This document shows positions 33,957 through 42,310 of a stretch of DNA of 64,000 nucleotides, one piece after another. Numbering within the stretch: position 1 is the stretch's first letter; the number at the start of each line of letters is the position of its first letter. Made by a program: the position numbers and the translations under genes. The stretch is taken from positions 18,002 through 82,001 of the forward strand of contig JANOFU010000058.1 in assembly GCA_031413815.1 (NCBI GenBank), read 5' to 3'. The stretch comes from JAGVSR01 sp031413815. GTDB lineage: Bacteria; Pseudomonadota; Alphaproteobacteria; Rhizobiales; Hyphomicrobiaceae. A model generated the notes under the pieces. It ran no database searches. It saw only the letters and a program-made list of their open reading frames with translations, and had not been told where the DNA came from.

Positions 33957-35249
33957 ATGTTGGCTGAGGGATCAAACACCTCTTGTGTCCGTCACAGCAG
34001 GTTCGCGCGGTGTGCCGGTGCCGTTTTGGCGCTGGTTTGGCCCATGGCGGCTGCCGCGCAGGACAATGGCTGGATCAACTTCGGCCCTGCGGGCGGCGGC
34101 GCGCGCGAAAGCGGCGTTGTCGATCGCGAATTCGTTAAAGAGTGGGAGGGCAATCCCCCGCCCGGTTATCCCACCCTATCGCCCGCGAACATTGCGGCCA
34201 CGAAACAAGCGATCAAGCGCTACACGGAGATTGTTGCGCGTGGCGGATGGGGCGCAGTCCCCGTAGTGAAGCTGTCATTTGGCGAGACCCATTTTGCCGT
34301 CGCCGTTCTGAAGGAGCGCTTAGCAGCGTCCGGCGACCTCAAAGAAGGCGGCGACTTCTCGGAAACCTTCGACAACGAACTGGAAGCGGCTGTAAAGCGG
34401 TTCCAGGCGACCAACGGGCTGACGCCGACGGGCATTGTCGATGAACGCACGACCGGTGCCCTCAATGTGACCGCCGAAGAGCGGCTGCGGCAGTTGAAAA
34501 ACAGCTTGGGCCGCCTGCAGGACTACGTATCGGTCACAGCGAAGAACCGGTACGTCGTCGTCAACATTCCGGCTGCGCAAGTCGAGGCGGTCGAAGGCGA
34601 CAAGGTCGTCTCGCGCCACACCGGCGTTGTCGGCAAGCCAGACCGGCCAAGCCCGATGCTGCGCACGCAAATCCAGGAAATGAATTTCAATCCCGTCTGG
34701 CGCCTGCCGCCGACGGTGGTTTCGGAAGATCTCATCCCCAAGGGCCGCGAAATGCAGGCCGCGGGTAAAAACGTTCTCATCAAATTCGGCATCGACGCCT
34801 ACGACGGCAGTGGCAAGAAACTCGATCCCGAAGCGATCAATTGGGCGTCCGGCCGGCCATCCGGTTTGTCGTACCGGCAGAAGCCCGGCAAAGAAAACCC
34901 GCTCGGGTTTTTGAAGATCAACTTCCCCAACAACTATTCTGTTTACATGCACGATACGCCGTCGGAATCTATTTTCGGGCGCAACTTCCGGGCGGCGAGT
35001 TCGGGCTGCATCCGTGTCCACAATATCGAAAAGCTGGCCGCCTGGCTGCTGCGCTCCAACGACGGTTGGGACCAGGGCCGCATTGAGACCGTCAAAGAAA
35101 AGGGCGACCGGATCGACGTGAAATTGAAGAAATCGGTGCCGCTGTATTGGGTCTACATCACCGCGTGGGCCACAGAAGATGGCGTCATCCAGTTCCGTCG
35201 CGACATTTATGATCGCGACCGTGTCGGGCCCAACGCGTCGGCCTATTGA
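33957..35249 (+). CDS. L,D-transpeptidase (LdtP-like, YcbB group)
   Basis: A 430-residue exported cell-wall cross-linking enzyme. A signal peptide (about residues 17-37, ending AAAA) is followed by a peptidoglycan-binding-like repeat (VAVLKERLAASGDL ... AAVKRFQATNGLTPTGIVDERT) and a C-terminal YkuD-type domain. The catalytic block reads VYMHDTPSESIF and then SSGCIRVHN, with Cys as nucleophile. It forms meso-DAP cross-links in the periplasm and is a likely LdtR target. A second, related enzyme is at 45773. Confidence 0.9.
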   Translation: MLAEGSNTSCVRHSRFARCAGAVLALVWPMAAAAQDNGWINFGPAGGGARESGVVDREFVKEWEGNPPPGYPTLSPANIAATKQAIKRYTEIVARGGWGAVPVVKLSFGETHFAVAVLKERLAASGDLKEGGDFSETFDNELEAAVKRFQATNGLTPTGIVDERTTGALNVTAEERLRQLKNSLGRLQDYVSVTAKNRYVVVNIPAAQVEAVEGDKVVSRHTGVVGKPDRPSPMLRTQIQEMNFNPVWRLPPTVVSEDLIPKGREMQAAGKNVLIKFGIDAYDGSGKKLDPEAINWASGRPSGLSYRQKPGKENPLGFLKINFPNNYSVYMHDTPSESIFGRNFRAASSGCIRVHNIEKLAAWLLRSNDGWDQGRIETVKEKGDRIDVKLKKSVPLYWVYITAWATEDGVIQFRRDIYDRDRVGPNASAY

Positions 35250-35611
35250 GCGGCGCGGCGACGAAACTCTAGTCACAACAACTGTCTATGGCGGCTGTGT
35301 GCGCTGCTGCCGTTGGGCTGGTGCGAATGCTGCACTGCACGGTAACTTGCCCCGCCGAGTCACGATTCTCCTCGCACCATGTCCCCGCCCGCGCTAAAAG
35401 AATTGTGGCCAATTGAATTGGACGCATGCCGTTTAATGTGTGCCTGCACCCAAACGAAGGGCGTTCAAGGTCCGCTCACATCCTGCTGCATGCCGGGACA
35501 ACCGGTGAAATTTGCCGGCGGGTTATGGCGCCACACGCCCGTTACTGGGTCACCGGCCGCTGGTACTCCGCAAACAAGAAACTGAGCAACTCAGACAAAT
35601 GGGAGAATCAC
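35250..35611. other. Gene-free gap before truncated haemoglobin
   Basis: No gene, terminator or repeat that I could support. An open frame runs through it into the haemoglobin gene but lacks a start with a ribosome-binding site until 35612. Confidence 0.4.
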
Positions 35612-36082
35612 ATGTTGAACGGTTTTCTGACGAGCGCATTGGCGGCGTTCGCGCTCGCTGCAGTGGCTGCTACATCATCGCTCGCGGCTGAAGAGAAGTC
35701 CCTTTATGACCGGATCGGGGGATACAAGGGTGTCGCTGCCGCGGTCGACCATCTCGTCGACAACATCTACGTTAACAACGCGCTCAATCAGAACCCGACC
35801 CTCAAGGCGGTGCATGATCTCAATGAGCGGGCTGCATTCAAGCTCGTTCTGGCGGCGTGGGTTATGGAGAACACCGGCGGTCCGAAAGTTTACTTTGGCC
35901 GTCCCATGGATACGGGTCACGCGCACCTGAACATTTCGAACCGGGAGTTCGATATCATCCTGCACGAATGCAAAGCGACGTTTTATCAGCTCAACGTTGG
36001 TCAGAAAGAGATCGATGAGCTGATGGCCGGGCTCGAAGCGCAGCGGGAAAAGATCGTGACCGCCGAAGCCGCCAAGAAGTAA
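35612..36082 (+). CDS. Exported group 1 truncated haemoglobin
   Basis: A 156-residue protein starting MLNGFLTSALAAFALAAVAA, a signal peptide cut near SSLAA, followed by a 2-on-2 globin: EKSLYDRIGGYKGVAAAVDHLVDNI, then FGRPMDTGHAHLNISNREF with His as likely proximal haem ligand. Most truncated haemoglobins are cytoplasmic, so export is notable; a periplasmic role with NO, peroxide or electron carriers is possible. The ATG at 35612 has GGGAGA eight bases upstream; the long upstream extension is not translated convincingly. Confidence 0.85.
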   Translation: MLNGFLTSALAAFALAAVAATSSLAAEEKSLYDRIGGYKGVAAAVDHLVDNIYVNNALNQNPTLKAVHDLNERAAFKLVLAAWVMENTGGPKVYFGRPMDTGHAHLNISNREFDIILHECKATFYQLNVGQKEIDELMAGLEAQREKIVTAEAAKK

Positions 36083-36106
36083 CAAGATTGGTCAATTCGC
36101 AGCAGT

Positions 36107-36136
36107 GGGGCGGCCGTCTTCCGGGGTGGCCGCTCC
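36107..36136 (+). terminator. Hairpin after truncated haemoglobin
   Basis: GGGGCGGCC pairs with GGCCGCTCC (one G-T pair) around a 12-nt loop, 25 bp after the stop. There is no clear T-tract. It is the only structure in the 300-bp gap before hemA; nothing else is seen there. Confidence 0.45.
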
Positions 36137-36385
36137 AGTCGAGCCATCCCGCCAACTTTGGTGGGTCCCGCGGTCATTTGGGACAGCGGCGAAATATTCC
36201 GGGTTTGGAGAATTTTTTAAGCCTCATGTTGCGGATCAATCAATCCGGTAAGGCGCAGCGTTAAGTCGACATAACCGCGACACAAAGTCGATTGAACCCG
36301 GCGAGGCTTGGGGCGAGTGTGCGTCGAAACGGCTGGGTCATAAACAGGACTGAGCATACCGGGCCGGTGAACTGGGGAAGCGTCT

Positions 36386-37618
36386 ATGAATTCCGCAAAG
36401 TATTTCGCCGATGCGCTGGCGGCCATCCGGGCTGAAGGCCGCTATCGGGTATTTGCCGACGTGAAACGGCATCGTGGCGCCTATCCGGCGGCGACCCGGT
36501 TTGCCCCGAACGGCGAGCGGCCCATCACCGTATGGTGTTCCAACGACTATCTCGGCATGGGCCAGCACCCTGCCGTACTCGCTGCGATGCATGAGGCCAT
36601 CGATATGGTGGGTGCGGGCTCGGGCGGAACGCGCAATATCTCCGGCACGACGCACTATCACGTTCAGCTTGAAACTGAGATCGCGGACCTGCACGGCAAG
36701 GAGGCCGCGCTGCTGTTCACGTCGGCCTACGTCGCCAACGATGCCACGCTGTCGACCATCCAGAAACTGATTCCCGGCCTCGTGATTTTCTCCGACGAGA
36801 AGAACCACGCCTCGATGATTGAGGGCATCCGGCGCGGCGGCGGGCAGAAGCGTATTTTCCGCCATAACGATATCGAAGATTTGGAAGCCAAGTTGAAAGA
36901 GTTTCCGGCGAGCACGCCGAAACTCATCGTCTTCGAGAGCGTCTATTCGATGGACGGTCACATCGCTCCGATCGCTGCCATTTGCGATCTCGCAGGCAAG
37001 TATGGCGCCATGACCTATCTCGATGAAGTCCACGCCGTTGGCCTCTATGGCCCGCGCGGCGGCGGCATTGCCGAGCGCGACGGCGTGATGGACCGCGTCG
37101 ATATTATCAACGGCACGCTTGCCAAGGGCTACGGCGTGATGGGCGGCTACATCGCCGCCTCGCGCGATGTCTGCGATGCGATCCGGTCCTATGCATCGGG
37201 CTTTATCTTTACAACGTCACTGGCGCCGGCCATTGCCGCAGGAGCCGTCGCGTCAATCCGCTACCTGAAGGTCAGCCAGATCGAACGCGCGCGCCACCAA
37301 GAACGGGCCCGCACATTGAAGGCCCGCCTGAAGGTGTCGAGGCTGCCAGTAATGGACAATCCGAGCCACATCGTCCCGATCCTGGTGGGTGAGCCTGTGC
37401 ACTGCAAAGCGGTGACTGACGCCTTGCTCGACCGGCACGGGATCTACGCCCAGCCGATTAACTACCCGACCGTCCCTAAGGGTACGGAACGCATCCGGCT
37501 GACGCCCTCGCCGCAGCACTCTGACGCGCAAATGGACGTGCTGGTTAGCGCTCTGTCGGAGTTGTGGGCGGCGTGCCCCATTTCCCAGGGCAAAACGGTG
37601 CGGCTGGCGGCCGAGTAA
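36386..37618 (+). CDS. hemA: 5-aminolevulinate synthase
   Basis: A 410-residue PLP enzyme that condenses glycine and succinyl-CoA to 5-aminolevulinate, the C4 route of tetrapyrrole synthesis typical of alphaproteobacteria. It shows WCSNDYLGMGQHPAV, GSGGTRNISGTTHYHVQLE, FSDEKNHASMIEGIRR, TYLDEVHAVGLYG and the PLP lysine in NGTLAKGYGVMGGYI. It supplies haem for cytochromes and, with hemB, precursor for B12, which nrdJ needs. The gene stands alone, with 300 bp upstream. Confidence 0.95.
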   Translation: MNSAKYFADALAAIRAEGRYRVFADVKRHRGAYPAATRFAPNGERPITVWCSNDYLGMGQHPAVLAAMHEAIDMVGAGSGGTRNISGTTHYHVQLETEIADLHGKEAALLFTSAYVANDATLSTIQKLIPGLVIFSDEKNHASMIEGIRRGGGQKRIFRHNDIEDLEAKLKEFPASTPKLIVFESVYSMDGHIAPIAAICDLAGKYGAMTYLDEVHAVGLYGPRGGGIAERDGVMDRVDIINGTLAKGYGVMGGYIAASRDVCDAIRSYASGFIFTTSLAPAIAAGAVASIRYLKVSQIERARHQERARTLKARLKVSRLPVMDNPSHIVPILVGEPVHCKAVTDALLDRHGIYAQPINYPTVPKGTERIRLTPSPQHSDAQMDVLVSALSELWAACPISQGKTVRLAAE

Positions 37619-37721
37619 CGGCGGCTGTCTGGCCGCAGCGGCTGACGACGGTAGACGCGCGCTCAGTCTATGATACTAAAGTATTGGGGCGCATGCCGCT
37701 CTCGCGAGGGAAGCGAGGCCG

Positions 37722-38249
37722 ATGCCCGTTCGCGCAGCCCCGGTAAAAGAGGATCGAACCTTGTCGCCCCCTAGAAAGACCGCCGCTCCGGCCAAGCCCT
37801 ACGATCTTCTCCGCCTGGACAATCAATTGTGCTTCGCGCTGTACGCCGCCACCCGGGCCATCACGCGAACTTACCGCGAGCGGCTTGGACCGATGGGGAT
37901 CACGTATCCCCAGTACCTGGTGCTGATCGTTCTGTGGGAGCAGGACGGCATCAAAGTCAGCGACATCGGCCACCGCTTGATGCTGGATTCGGGAACGCTG
38001 ACGCCGATCTTGAAGCGCCTTGAAGCCATGCAAGTCGTCAACCGCGAGCGCAGCACCGAAGACGAACGCGAAGTACGGATTTGGTTGACCCCGAAGGGGC
38101 TCGATCTTCGGGATTTGGCGGTCGATGCCCGCAAGTTCGTCGCCTGCCGCCTCAATATGACCGAGCCCGAGATCATGGATCTGCGGGCCGACATTATCAG
38201 CCTCATTAGCCGTCTGGGAGAAGAGGCCGAGACGCAGGGTGCTGGCTAA
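37722..38249 (+). CDS. MarR-family regulator, OhrR-like
   Basis: A 175-residue repressor of the OhrR type: LRLDNQLCFALYAATRAITR carries the N-terminal Cys that senses organic hydroperoxide in OhrR, then GITYPQYLVLIVLWEQDGIKVSDIGHRLMLDSGTLTPILKRLE (helix-turn-helix) and DEREVRIWLTPKG (wing). No ohr-type peroxidase gene adjoins it, so its target is not clear. It lies about 100 bp after hemA on the same strand and 260 bp before glyA. Confidence 0.83.
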   Translation: MPVRAAPVKEDRTLSPPRKTAAPAKPYDLLRLDNQLCFALYAATRAITRTYRERLGPMGITYPQYLVLIVLWEQDGIKVSDIGHRLMLDSGTLTPILKRLEAMQVVNRERSTEDEREVRIWLTPKGLDLRDLAVDARKFVACRLNMTEPEIMDLRADIISLISRLGEEAETQGAG

Positions 38250-38508
38250 GCCCATTCCCTGTTGAGCCTGACCCTGGCCGGCCTGAGTCGTCGATCCGCC
38301 TACGATCCTGTTGAAGGACTTTGGGGAGGGCCGGATCTGGAGCCATAATTCCTGCGTAGCATCGTCGCGTTGCCGGGGACGTTCTTGTGATGCGCCCTGC
38401 GGCCGTGGTACTCCTGCCCAGACTGTAGTTGCGTGCCGGTAGTGTAGGCTGGCCGCCCGCCCCAACCCCGATCTCCGACACATGCCGCCATCCAGCGAGG
38501 ACCTGCCG

Positions 38509-39810
38509 ATGTTGAAAATGAAGGGCAAAACCGGCCCAACAACCCGTTTCTTTACCGCACCGATCACCGAGACCGATCCAGACGTCGCCTCGGCGATCGC
38601 CAAGGAGTTCAACCGTCAGCAGGACGAGATTGAGCTGATCGCGTCTGAAAACATCGTCTCGCGCGCGGTTCTTGATGCGGCCGGCTCGGTCCTTACGAAC
38701 AAGTACGCTGAAGGCTATCCCGGCAAGCGCTACTACGGCGGCTGCCAGTACGTCGACATCGTCGAAGAGCTCGCCATCGAGCGCGCAAAGAAGATGTTCA
38801 ATTGCGGCTACGCCAACGTGCAGCCGAACTCGGGCTCGCAGGCCAATCAGGGCGTGTTCAACGCGTTGATCCAGCCAGGCGACACCATCATGGGTCTATC
38901 GCTCGCGCATGGCGGTCATTTGACCCACGGCGCGTCCGTCAACCAGTCGGGTAAGTGGTTCAAGGCCGTGCACTACATGGTGCAGCCGGACACCCACCTC
39001 GTGAATATGGAAGACGTGCGCAAGCTGGCGCACGAGCACAAGCCGAAGATCCTCATCGCTGGCGGCTCGGCCTATCCGCGTAAGATCGACTTTGCTGCGT
39101 TCCGCCAGATTGCCGATGAAATTGGCGCGTACTTCATGGTGGATATGGCCCACTTCGCCGGTCTTGTCGCCGCTGGCCTCTATCCCAGCCCGTTCCCGCA
39201 TGCGCACGTTGCGACTTCGACGACGCACAAGACACTTCGCGGTCCGCGCGGCGGCATCATCCTGACCAACGAAGAAGACCTCGCCAAGAAGTTCAATTCG
39301 GCGATTTTCCCCGGCATCCAGGGCGGTCCGCTGATGCACGTCATCGCTGGCAAGGCCGTGGCTTTTGGCGAGTGTCTACAGCCGGAGTTCAAGACCTACA
39401 TCCAGAACGTGATCGACAATGCCAAGGCGATGGGCGACGAGCTTGTCAAAGCGGGCTTCGCGCTCGTCTCAGGTGGCACCGACACGCACTTGATCCTCGT
39501 CGATCTTCGGCCGAAGAACTTGACCGGAAACATCTCGGAGAAGTCCCTGGGCCGGGCCCATATCACTTGCAATAAAAATGGCATCCCATTTGATCCAGCC
39601 AAGCCCATGGTCACGTCGGGCATCCGGCTCGGCTCGCCAGCCGGCACGACGCGCGGCTTCGGCGTTGCCGAATTCCGCGATATCGGCCGCATGATCTCGG
39701 AGGTGCTCGACGGTCTCGCTAAGAACGGTGAAGATGGCAACGGCGCCGTCGAAGCCAAGATCAAGACCGAAGCGACGGCACTCTGCCACCGCTTCCCGAT
39801 TTACTCGTAA
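38509..39810 (+). CDS. glyA: Serine hydroxymethyltransferase
   Basis: A 433-residue PLP enzyme that interconverts serine and glycine with tetrahydrofolate; in methylotrophs with the serine cycle it also fixes C1 units. It shows ELIASENIVSRAVLDAAGSV, YAEGYPGKRYYGGCQYVDIVE, GLSLAHGGHLTHG, VDMAHFAGLVA and the PLP lysine in STTHKTLRGPRGG. I use ATG 38509, which follows GAGGAC, and not 38482. A perfect 12-bp hairpin follows the stop. Confidence 0.95.
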   Translation: MLKMKGKTGPTTRFFTAPITETDPDVASAIAKEFNRQQDEIELIASENIVSRAVLDAAGSVLTNKYAEGYPGKRYYGGCQYVDIVEELAIERAKKMFNCGYANVQPNSGSQANQGVFNALIQPGDTIMGLSLAHGGHLTHGASVNQSGKWFKAVHYMVQPDTHLVNMEDVRKLAHEHKPKILIAGGSAYPRKIDFAAFRQIADEIGAYFMVDMAHFAGLVAAGLYPSPFPHAHVATSTTHKTLRGPRGGIILTNEEDLAKKFNSAIFPGIQGGPLMHVIAGKAVAFGECLQPEFKTYIQNVIDNAKAMGDELVKAGFALVSGGTDTHLILVDLRPKNLTGNISEKSLGRAHITCNKNGIPFDPAKPMVTSGIRLGSPAGTTRGFGVAEFRDIGRMISEVLDGLAKNGEDGNGAVEAKIKTEATALCHRFPIYS

Positions 39811-39817
39811 TCGCATA

Positions 39818-39890
39818 GGGGTCAGACCCTGTGGGTCTGACCCCGCTTCTGTACCACGGTGTCAGGGACCTTCAAATGGTGTCTGACGCC
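39818..39890. repeat. GGGGTCAGACCC hairpin and adjacent degenerate unit after glyA
   Basis: GGGGTCAGACCC and GGGTCTGACCCC pair over 12 bp with a TGT loop (39818-39844), followed by a decayed relative, GGTGTCAGGGACC...GGTGTCTGACGCC (39858-39890). It may end the glyA transcript. The core GTC-AGAC is shared with the other palindromes in the window. Confidence 0.7.
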
Positions 39891-39910
39891 GTTTCTATTT
39901 GGAGCTGCCG

Positions 39911-40399
39911 ATGCGCTGCCCCTATTGCAGTTCCGAGAATACGCAGGTCAAGGACAGCCGTCCGACGGATGAGAACGCGTCGATCCGGCGGCGGCGGATT
40001 TGTCCGGATTGCGGTGGCCGGTTCACGACGTTTGAACGCGTGCAATTGCGCGAACTTGTGGTCGTCAAGCGCTCGGGGCGTAAAGTCAATTTCGATCGCG
40101 ACAAGCTGATGAAGTCGGTCGAGATTGCGCTGAGGAAGCGCCCGATCGATGAAGATCGCGTCGAGCGCATGGTGTCGGGCATCGTGCGGCAGCTGGAGAG
40201 TTCGGGCGAAACCGAGATCCCGTCGTCGGCGATCGGCGAGTGCGTGATGGAAGCGTTGCGCGGGCTCGATCCCGTCGCATACGTGCGCTTTGCCTCTGTT
40301 TACCGCGATTTCCGGGAAGCGGCAGACTTCCAGGAAGTTCTGGGCGAGATTGCCCGCGATGACATGGCCGCCGATGTGGCGGCCAGCAAGAAGCACTAG
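39911..40399 (+). CDS. nrdR: Transcriptional regulator NrdR
   Basis: A 162-residue repressor of ribonucleotide reductase genes. The N-terminal zinc ribbon reads MRCPYCSSENTQVKDSR...ICPDCGGRFTTFERV with four cysteines; the ATP-cone follows (VVVKRSGRKVNFDRDKLMKSVEIA...EALRGLDPVAYVRFASVYRDF). The ATG at 39911 has GGAG six bases upstream. It probably acts on nrdJ, which has a matching box. glyA-nrdR-rib order is common in alphaproteobacteria. Confidence 0.95.
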   Translation: MRCPYCSSENTQVKDSRPTDENASIRRRRICPDCGGRFTTFERVQLRELVVVKRSGRKVNFDRDKLMKSVEIALRKRPIDEDRVERMVSGIVRQLESSGETEIPSSAIGECVMEALRGLDPVAYVRFASVYRDFREAADFQEVLGEIARDDMAADVAASKKH

Positions 40400-40425
40400 A
40401 TCGGGGCACCGCTGGGGATCCTGAT

Positions 40426-40450
40426 CCCCCTCCCCGCAACGGGGAGGGGG
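40426..40450. repeat. CCCCCTCCCC/GGGGAGGGGG hairpin
   Basis: A perfect 10-bp inverted repeat around GCAAC in the 87-bp gap between nrdR and ribD. It resembles short GC-rich intergenic repeats and could act as a processing or termination hairpin. Confidence 0.6.
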
Positions 40451-40486
40451 ACGCCATCGACTGCGCGAAATGGACCACGCCCAACT

Positions 40487-41533
40487 ATGAGCAGTTTCGA
40501 CCAGCGCATGATGGCGGGGGCGTTGCGCATGGCCAAGCGCGGGCTGGGCACAACCGCGCCCAATCCCTCCGTGGGAGCCGTGATTGCTGATGAGGCAACG
40601 GGCGAGCTGATTGCGCGCGGGTGGACGAAGCCTGGCGGGCGGCCGCATGCGGAGACGGAAGCGTTGCAGCGCGCCGGAAACGAGGCTCGCGGTAAGACTA
40701 TGTATGTCACGCTGGAGCCGTGCGCCCATCACGGCAACACACCGCCGTGCGCGGATGCGATCATTGCCGCGGGACTGAAGCGCGTTGTGATTGGCATCGG
40801 CGATCCCGATCCGCGGACGGCGGGGCAGGGCATCGCGCGATTGCGGGCGGCCGGCATCGAGGTGACCGAAGGCGTGAGCGCGGATGAGGCGTGCTGGGTG
40901 ACGCTGGGGCATATCTTGCGCGTCACCGAGAACCGGCCGTTTGTGCAGGTCAAGATAGCGCTCGATGCCAAGGGGGAGATTGCGCGCGGTACGGGCGGCA
41001 GGCCGGTGCGGGTGACATCGCCGGAAGCGCGTGCGGCCGGGCATCTTCTGCGAGCGGAGGCTGATGCGATTCTGGTTGGCGCAGGCACGGTGCGCGATGA
41101 CGATCCGGAATTAACGTGCCGGATGCCTGGGCTCTCGCATCGCTCGCCGCGCCCAGTTGTGCTCGCAGGCCATGCGGCGTTGCCTCGCGACAGCAAGCTG
41201 CTGTCGTCAACTTCGGCATCGCGGGCCACAGTTTTTGAAGCCGATTGTTCTGTCGCGCACATTCTGTTGTCGCTTTCAGCCGACGGCATCACGCGGATTC
41301 TCGTTGAAGGAGGGCCGACAGTTTGGCGCGCCTTCGCTGATGCCGGGCTTGTCGATGAGGTCGTGTTGTTTCGGGCCGGCGGCAGGCAGACGACGAGTTT
41401 AGATGAAGCCTGCGCCTCGATTGAGCAATACTTGGGTAAACTCCCGCTTGAGCACCATGAACATCGAAAAACCGGACCCGATACCATGTGGCGCTTTCGC
41501 CGGTCACGGGATAGTACACCAACGCGACCTTAA
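40487..41533 (+). CDS. ribD: Bifunctional pyrimidine deaminase/reductase of riboflavin synthesis
   Basis: A 348-residue enzyme. The N-terminal deaminase has zinc ligands in PHAETEAL and PCAHHGNTPPC, and the C-terminal reductase part includes FVQVKIALDAKGEIA, ADAILVGAGTVRDDDPELT and ITRILVEGGPTVWRAF. It carries out the deamination and side-chain reduction steps after GTP cyclohydrolase II. The rib cluster continues after a 183-bp repeat-bearing gap. Confidence 0.95.
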   Translation: MSSFDQRMMAGALRMAKRGLGTTAPNPSVGAVIADEATGELIARGWTKPGGRPHAETEALQRAGNEARGKTMYVTLEPCAHHGNTPPCADAIIAAGLKRVVIGIGDPDPRTAGQGIARLRAAGIEVTEGVSADEACWVTLGHILRVTENRPFVQVKIALDAKGEIARGTGGRPVRVTSPEARAAGHLLRAEADAILVGAGTVRDDDPELTCRMPGLSHRSPRPVVLAGHAALPRDSKLLSSTSASRATVFEADCSVAHILLSLSADGITRILVEGGPTVWRAFADAGLVDEVVLFRAGGRQTTSLDEACASIEQYLGKLPLEHHEHRKTGPDTMWRFRRSRDSTPTRP

Positions 41534-41680
41534 CCCCTCACCCAGTTCGCCGAGGACGAGTTAGCAAGATCGCTAACTCGTGGCGAACGTACCCTCGCCC
41601 TGAAGGAGAGGGACACGACTATTGATGTTTCTCCGTTCTATTCCCTCTCCCATCGGGAGAGGGCTAGGGTGAGGAGTTAC
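41531..41680. repeat. Structured dispersed repeat, copy 2, between ribD and ribE
   Basis: It begins AACCCCTCACCCAGTTCGCC, runs into GAGTTAGC-AAGATC-GCTAACTC within a GGCGAAC-closed hairpin, and ends with CCCTCTCCCATCGGGAGAGGG and CTAGGGTGAGGA. These are the same modules as 28163-28320 in swapped order. It lies inside the rib gene series and its hairpins could affect read-through. Confidence 0.75.
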
Positions 41681-41716
41681 AGACGGCGCGAAAGTCAAAG
41701 GTCTGCAAAGAAACAC

Positions 41717-42310
41717 ATGTTCACAGGCATCATCACAGACACCGGCGAGGTGATCGGGCGCGAGGGCGGCCGGTTCGCGATCCGCTGCGGCTACGATCCC
41801 GATAGCATCGGCATCGGCGCGTCGATTGCGTGTGATGGCTGCTGCCTCACAGTCACCACCATACGGCCAGATGGCCGCGGCAGTGCGTTCACGGTCGATG
41901 TCTCGAATGAATCGTTGTCGCGCACAACGCTCGGATCCTGGGGGCCAGGCCGCGCTATCAACCTGGAGCGCGCGCTTCGTGCAGGCGACGAACTGGGCGG
42001 ACACATCGTCTCGGGGCACGTCGATGGGCAGGCGCATATCGTGCACATCGCGCCTGACGGCGACAGTGTCCGGTTCTATCTCGACGCCCAGCCGGACCTC
42101 GCCCGGTTCATTGCGCCCAAGGGCTCCATTGCGCTGGATGGAACGTCCTTAACCGTCAACGAGGTGAATGCGAACCGCTTCGGCATCAATCTCATTCCGC
42201 ACACCTTGACCGCGACGACGTGGGGGCGCAAGAAGCCGGGAGACACCTTGAACCTCGAAGTTGATATGTTCGCGCGCTATGTCGCGCGGCTGATGGAGTT
42301 CCGACCCTGA
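41717..42310 (+). CDS. ribE: Riboflavin synthase, alpha chain
   Basis: A 197-residue enzyme starting MFTGIITDTGEV. It has the duplicated lumazine-binding domains: GASIACDGCCLTVTTI with FTVDVSNESLSRTTLG, and KGSIALDGTSLTVNEV with FGINLIPHTLTATTWG. It dismutates two lumazines to riboflavin. The start at 41717 is set by homology of the N-terminus. Its TGA overlaps the next ATG by one base. Confidence 0.93.
   Translation: MFTGIITDTGEVIGREGGRFAIRCGYDPDSIGIGASIACDGCCLTVTTIRPDGRGSAFTVDVSNESLSRTTLGSWGPGRAINLERALRAGDELGGHIVSGHVDGQAHIVHIAPDGDSVRFYLDAQPDLARFIAPKGSIALDGTSLTVNEVNANRFGINLIPHTLTATTWGRKKPGDTLNLEVDMFARYVARLMEFRP

Noticed and set aside
40400..41716. FMN riboswitch in the rib operon
   Set aside because: The gaps hold short hairpins and a dispersed repeat, with none of the conserved FMN-aptamer blocks.
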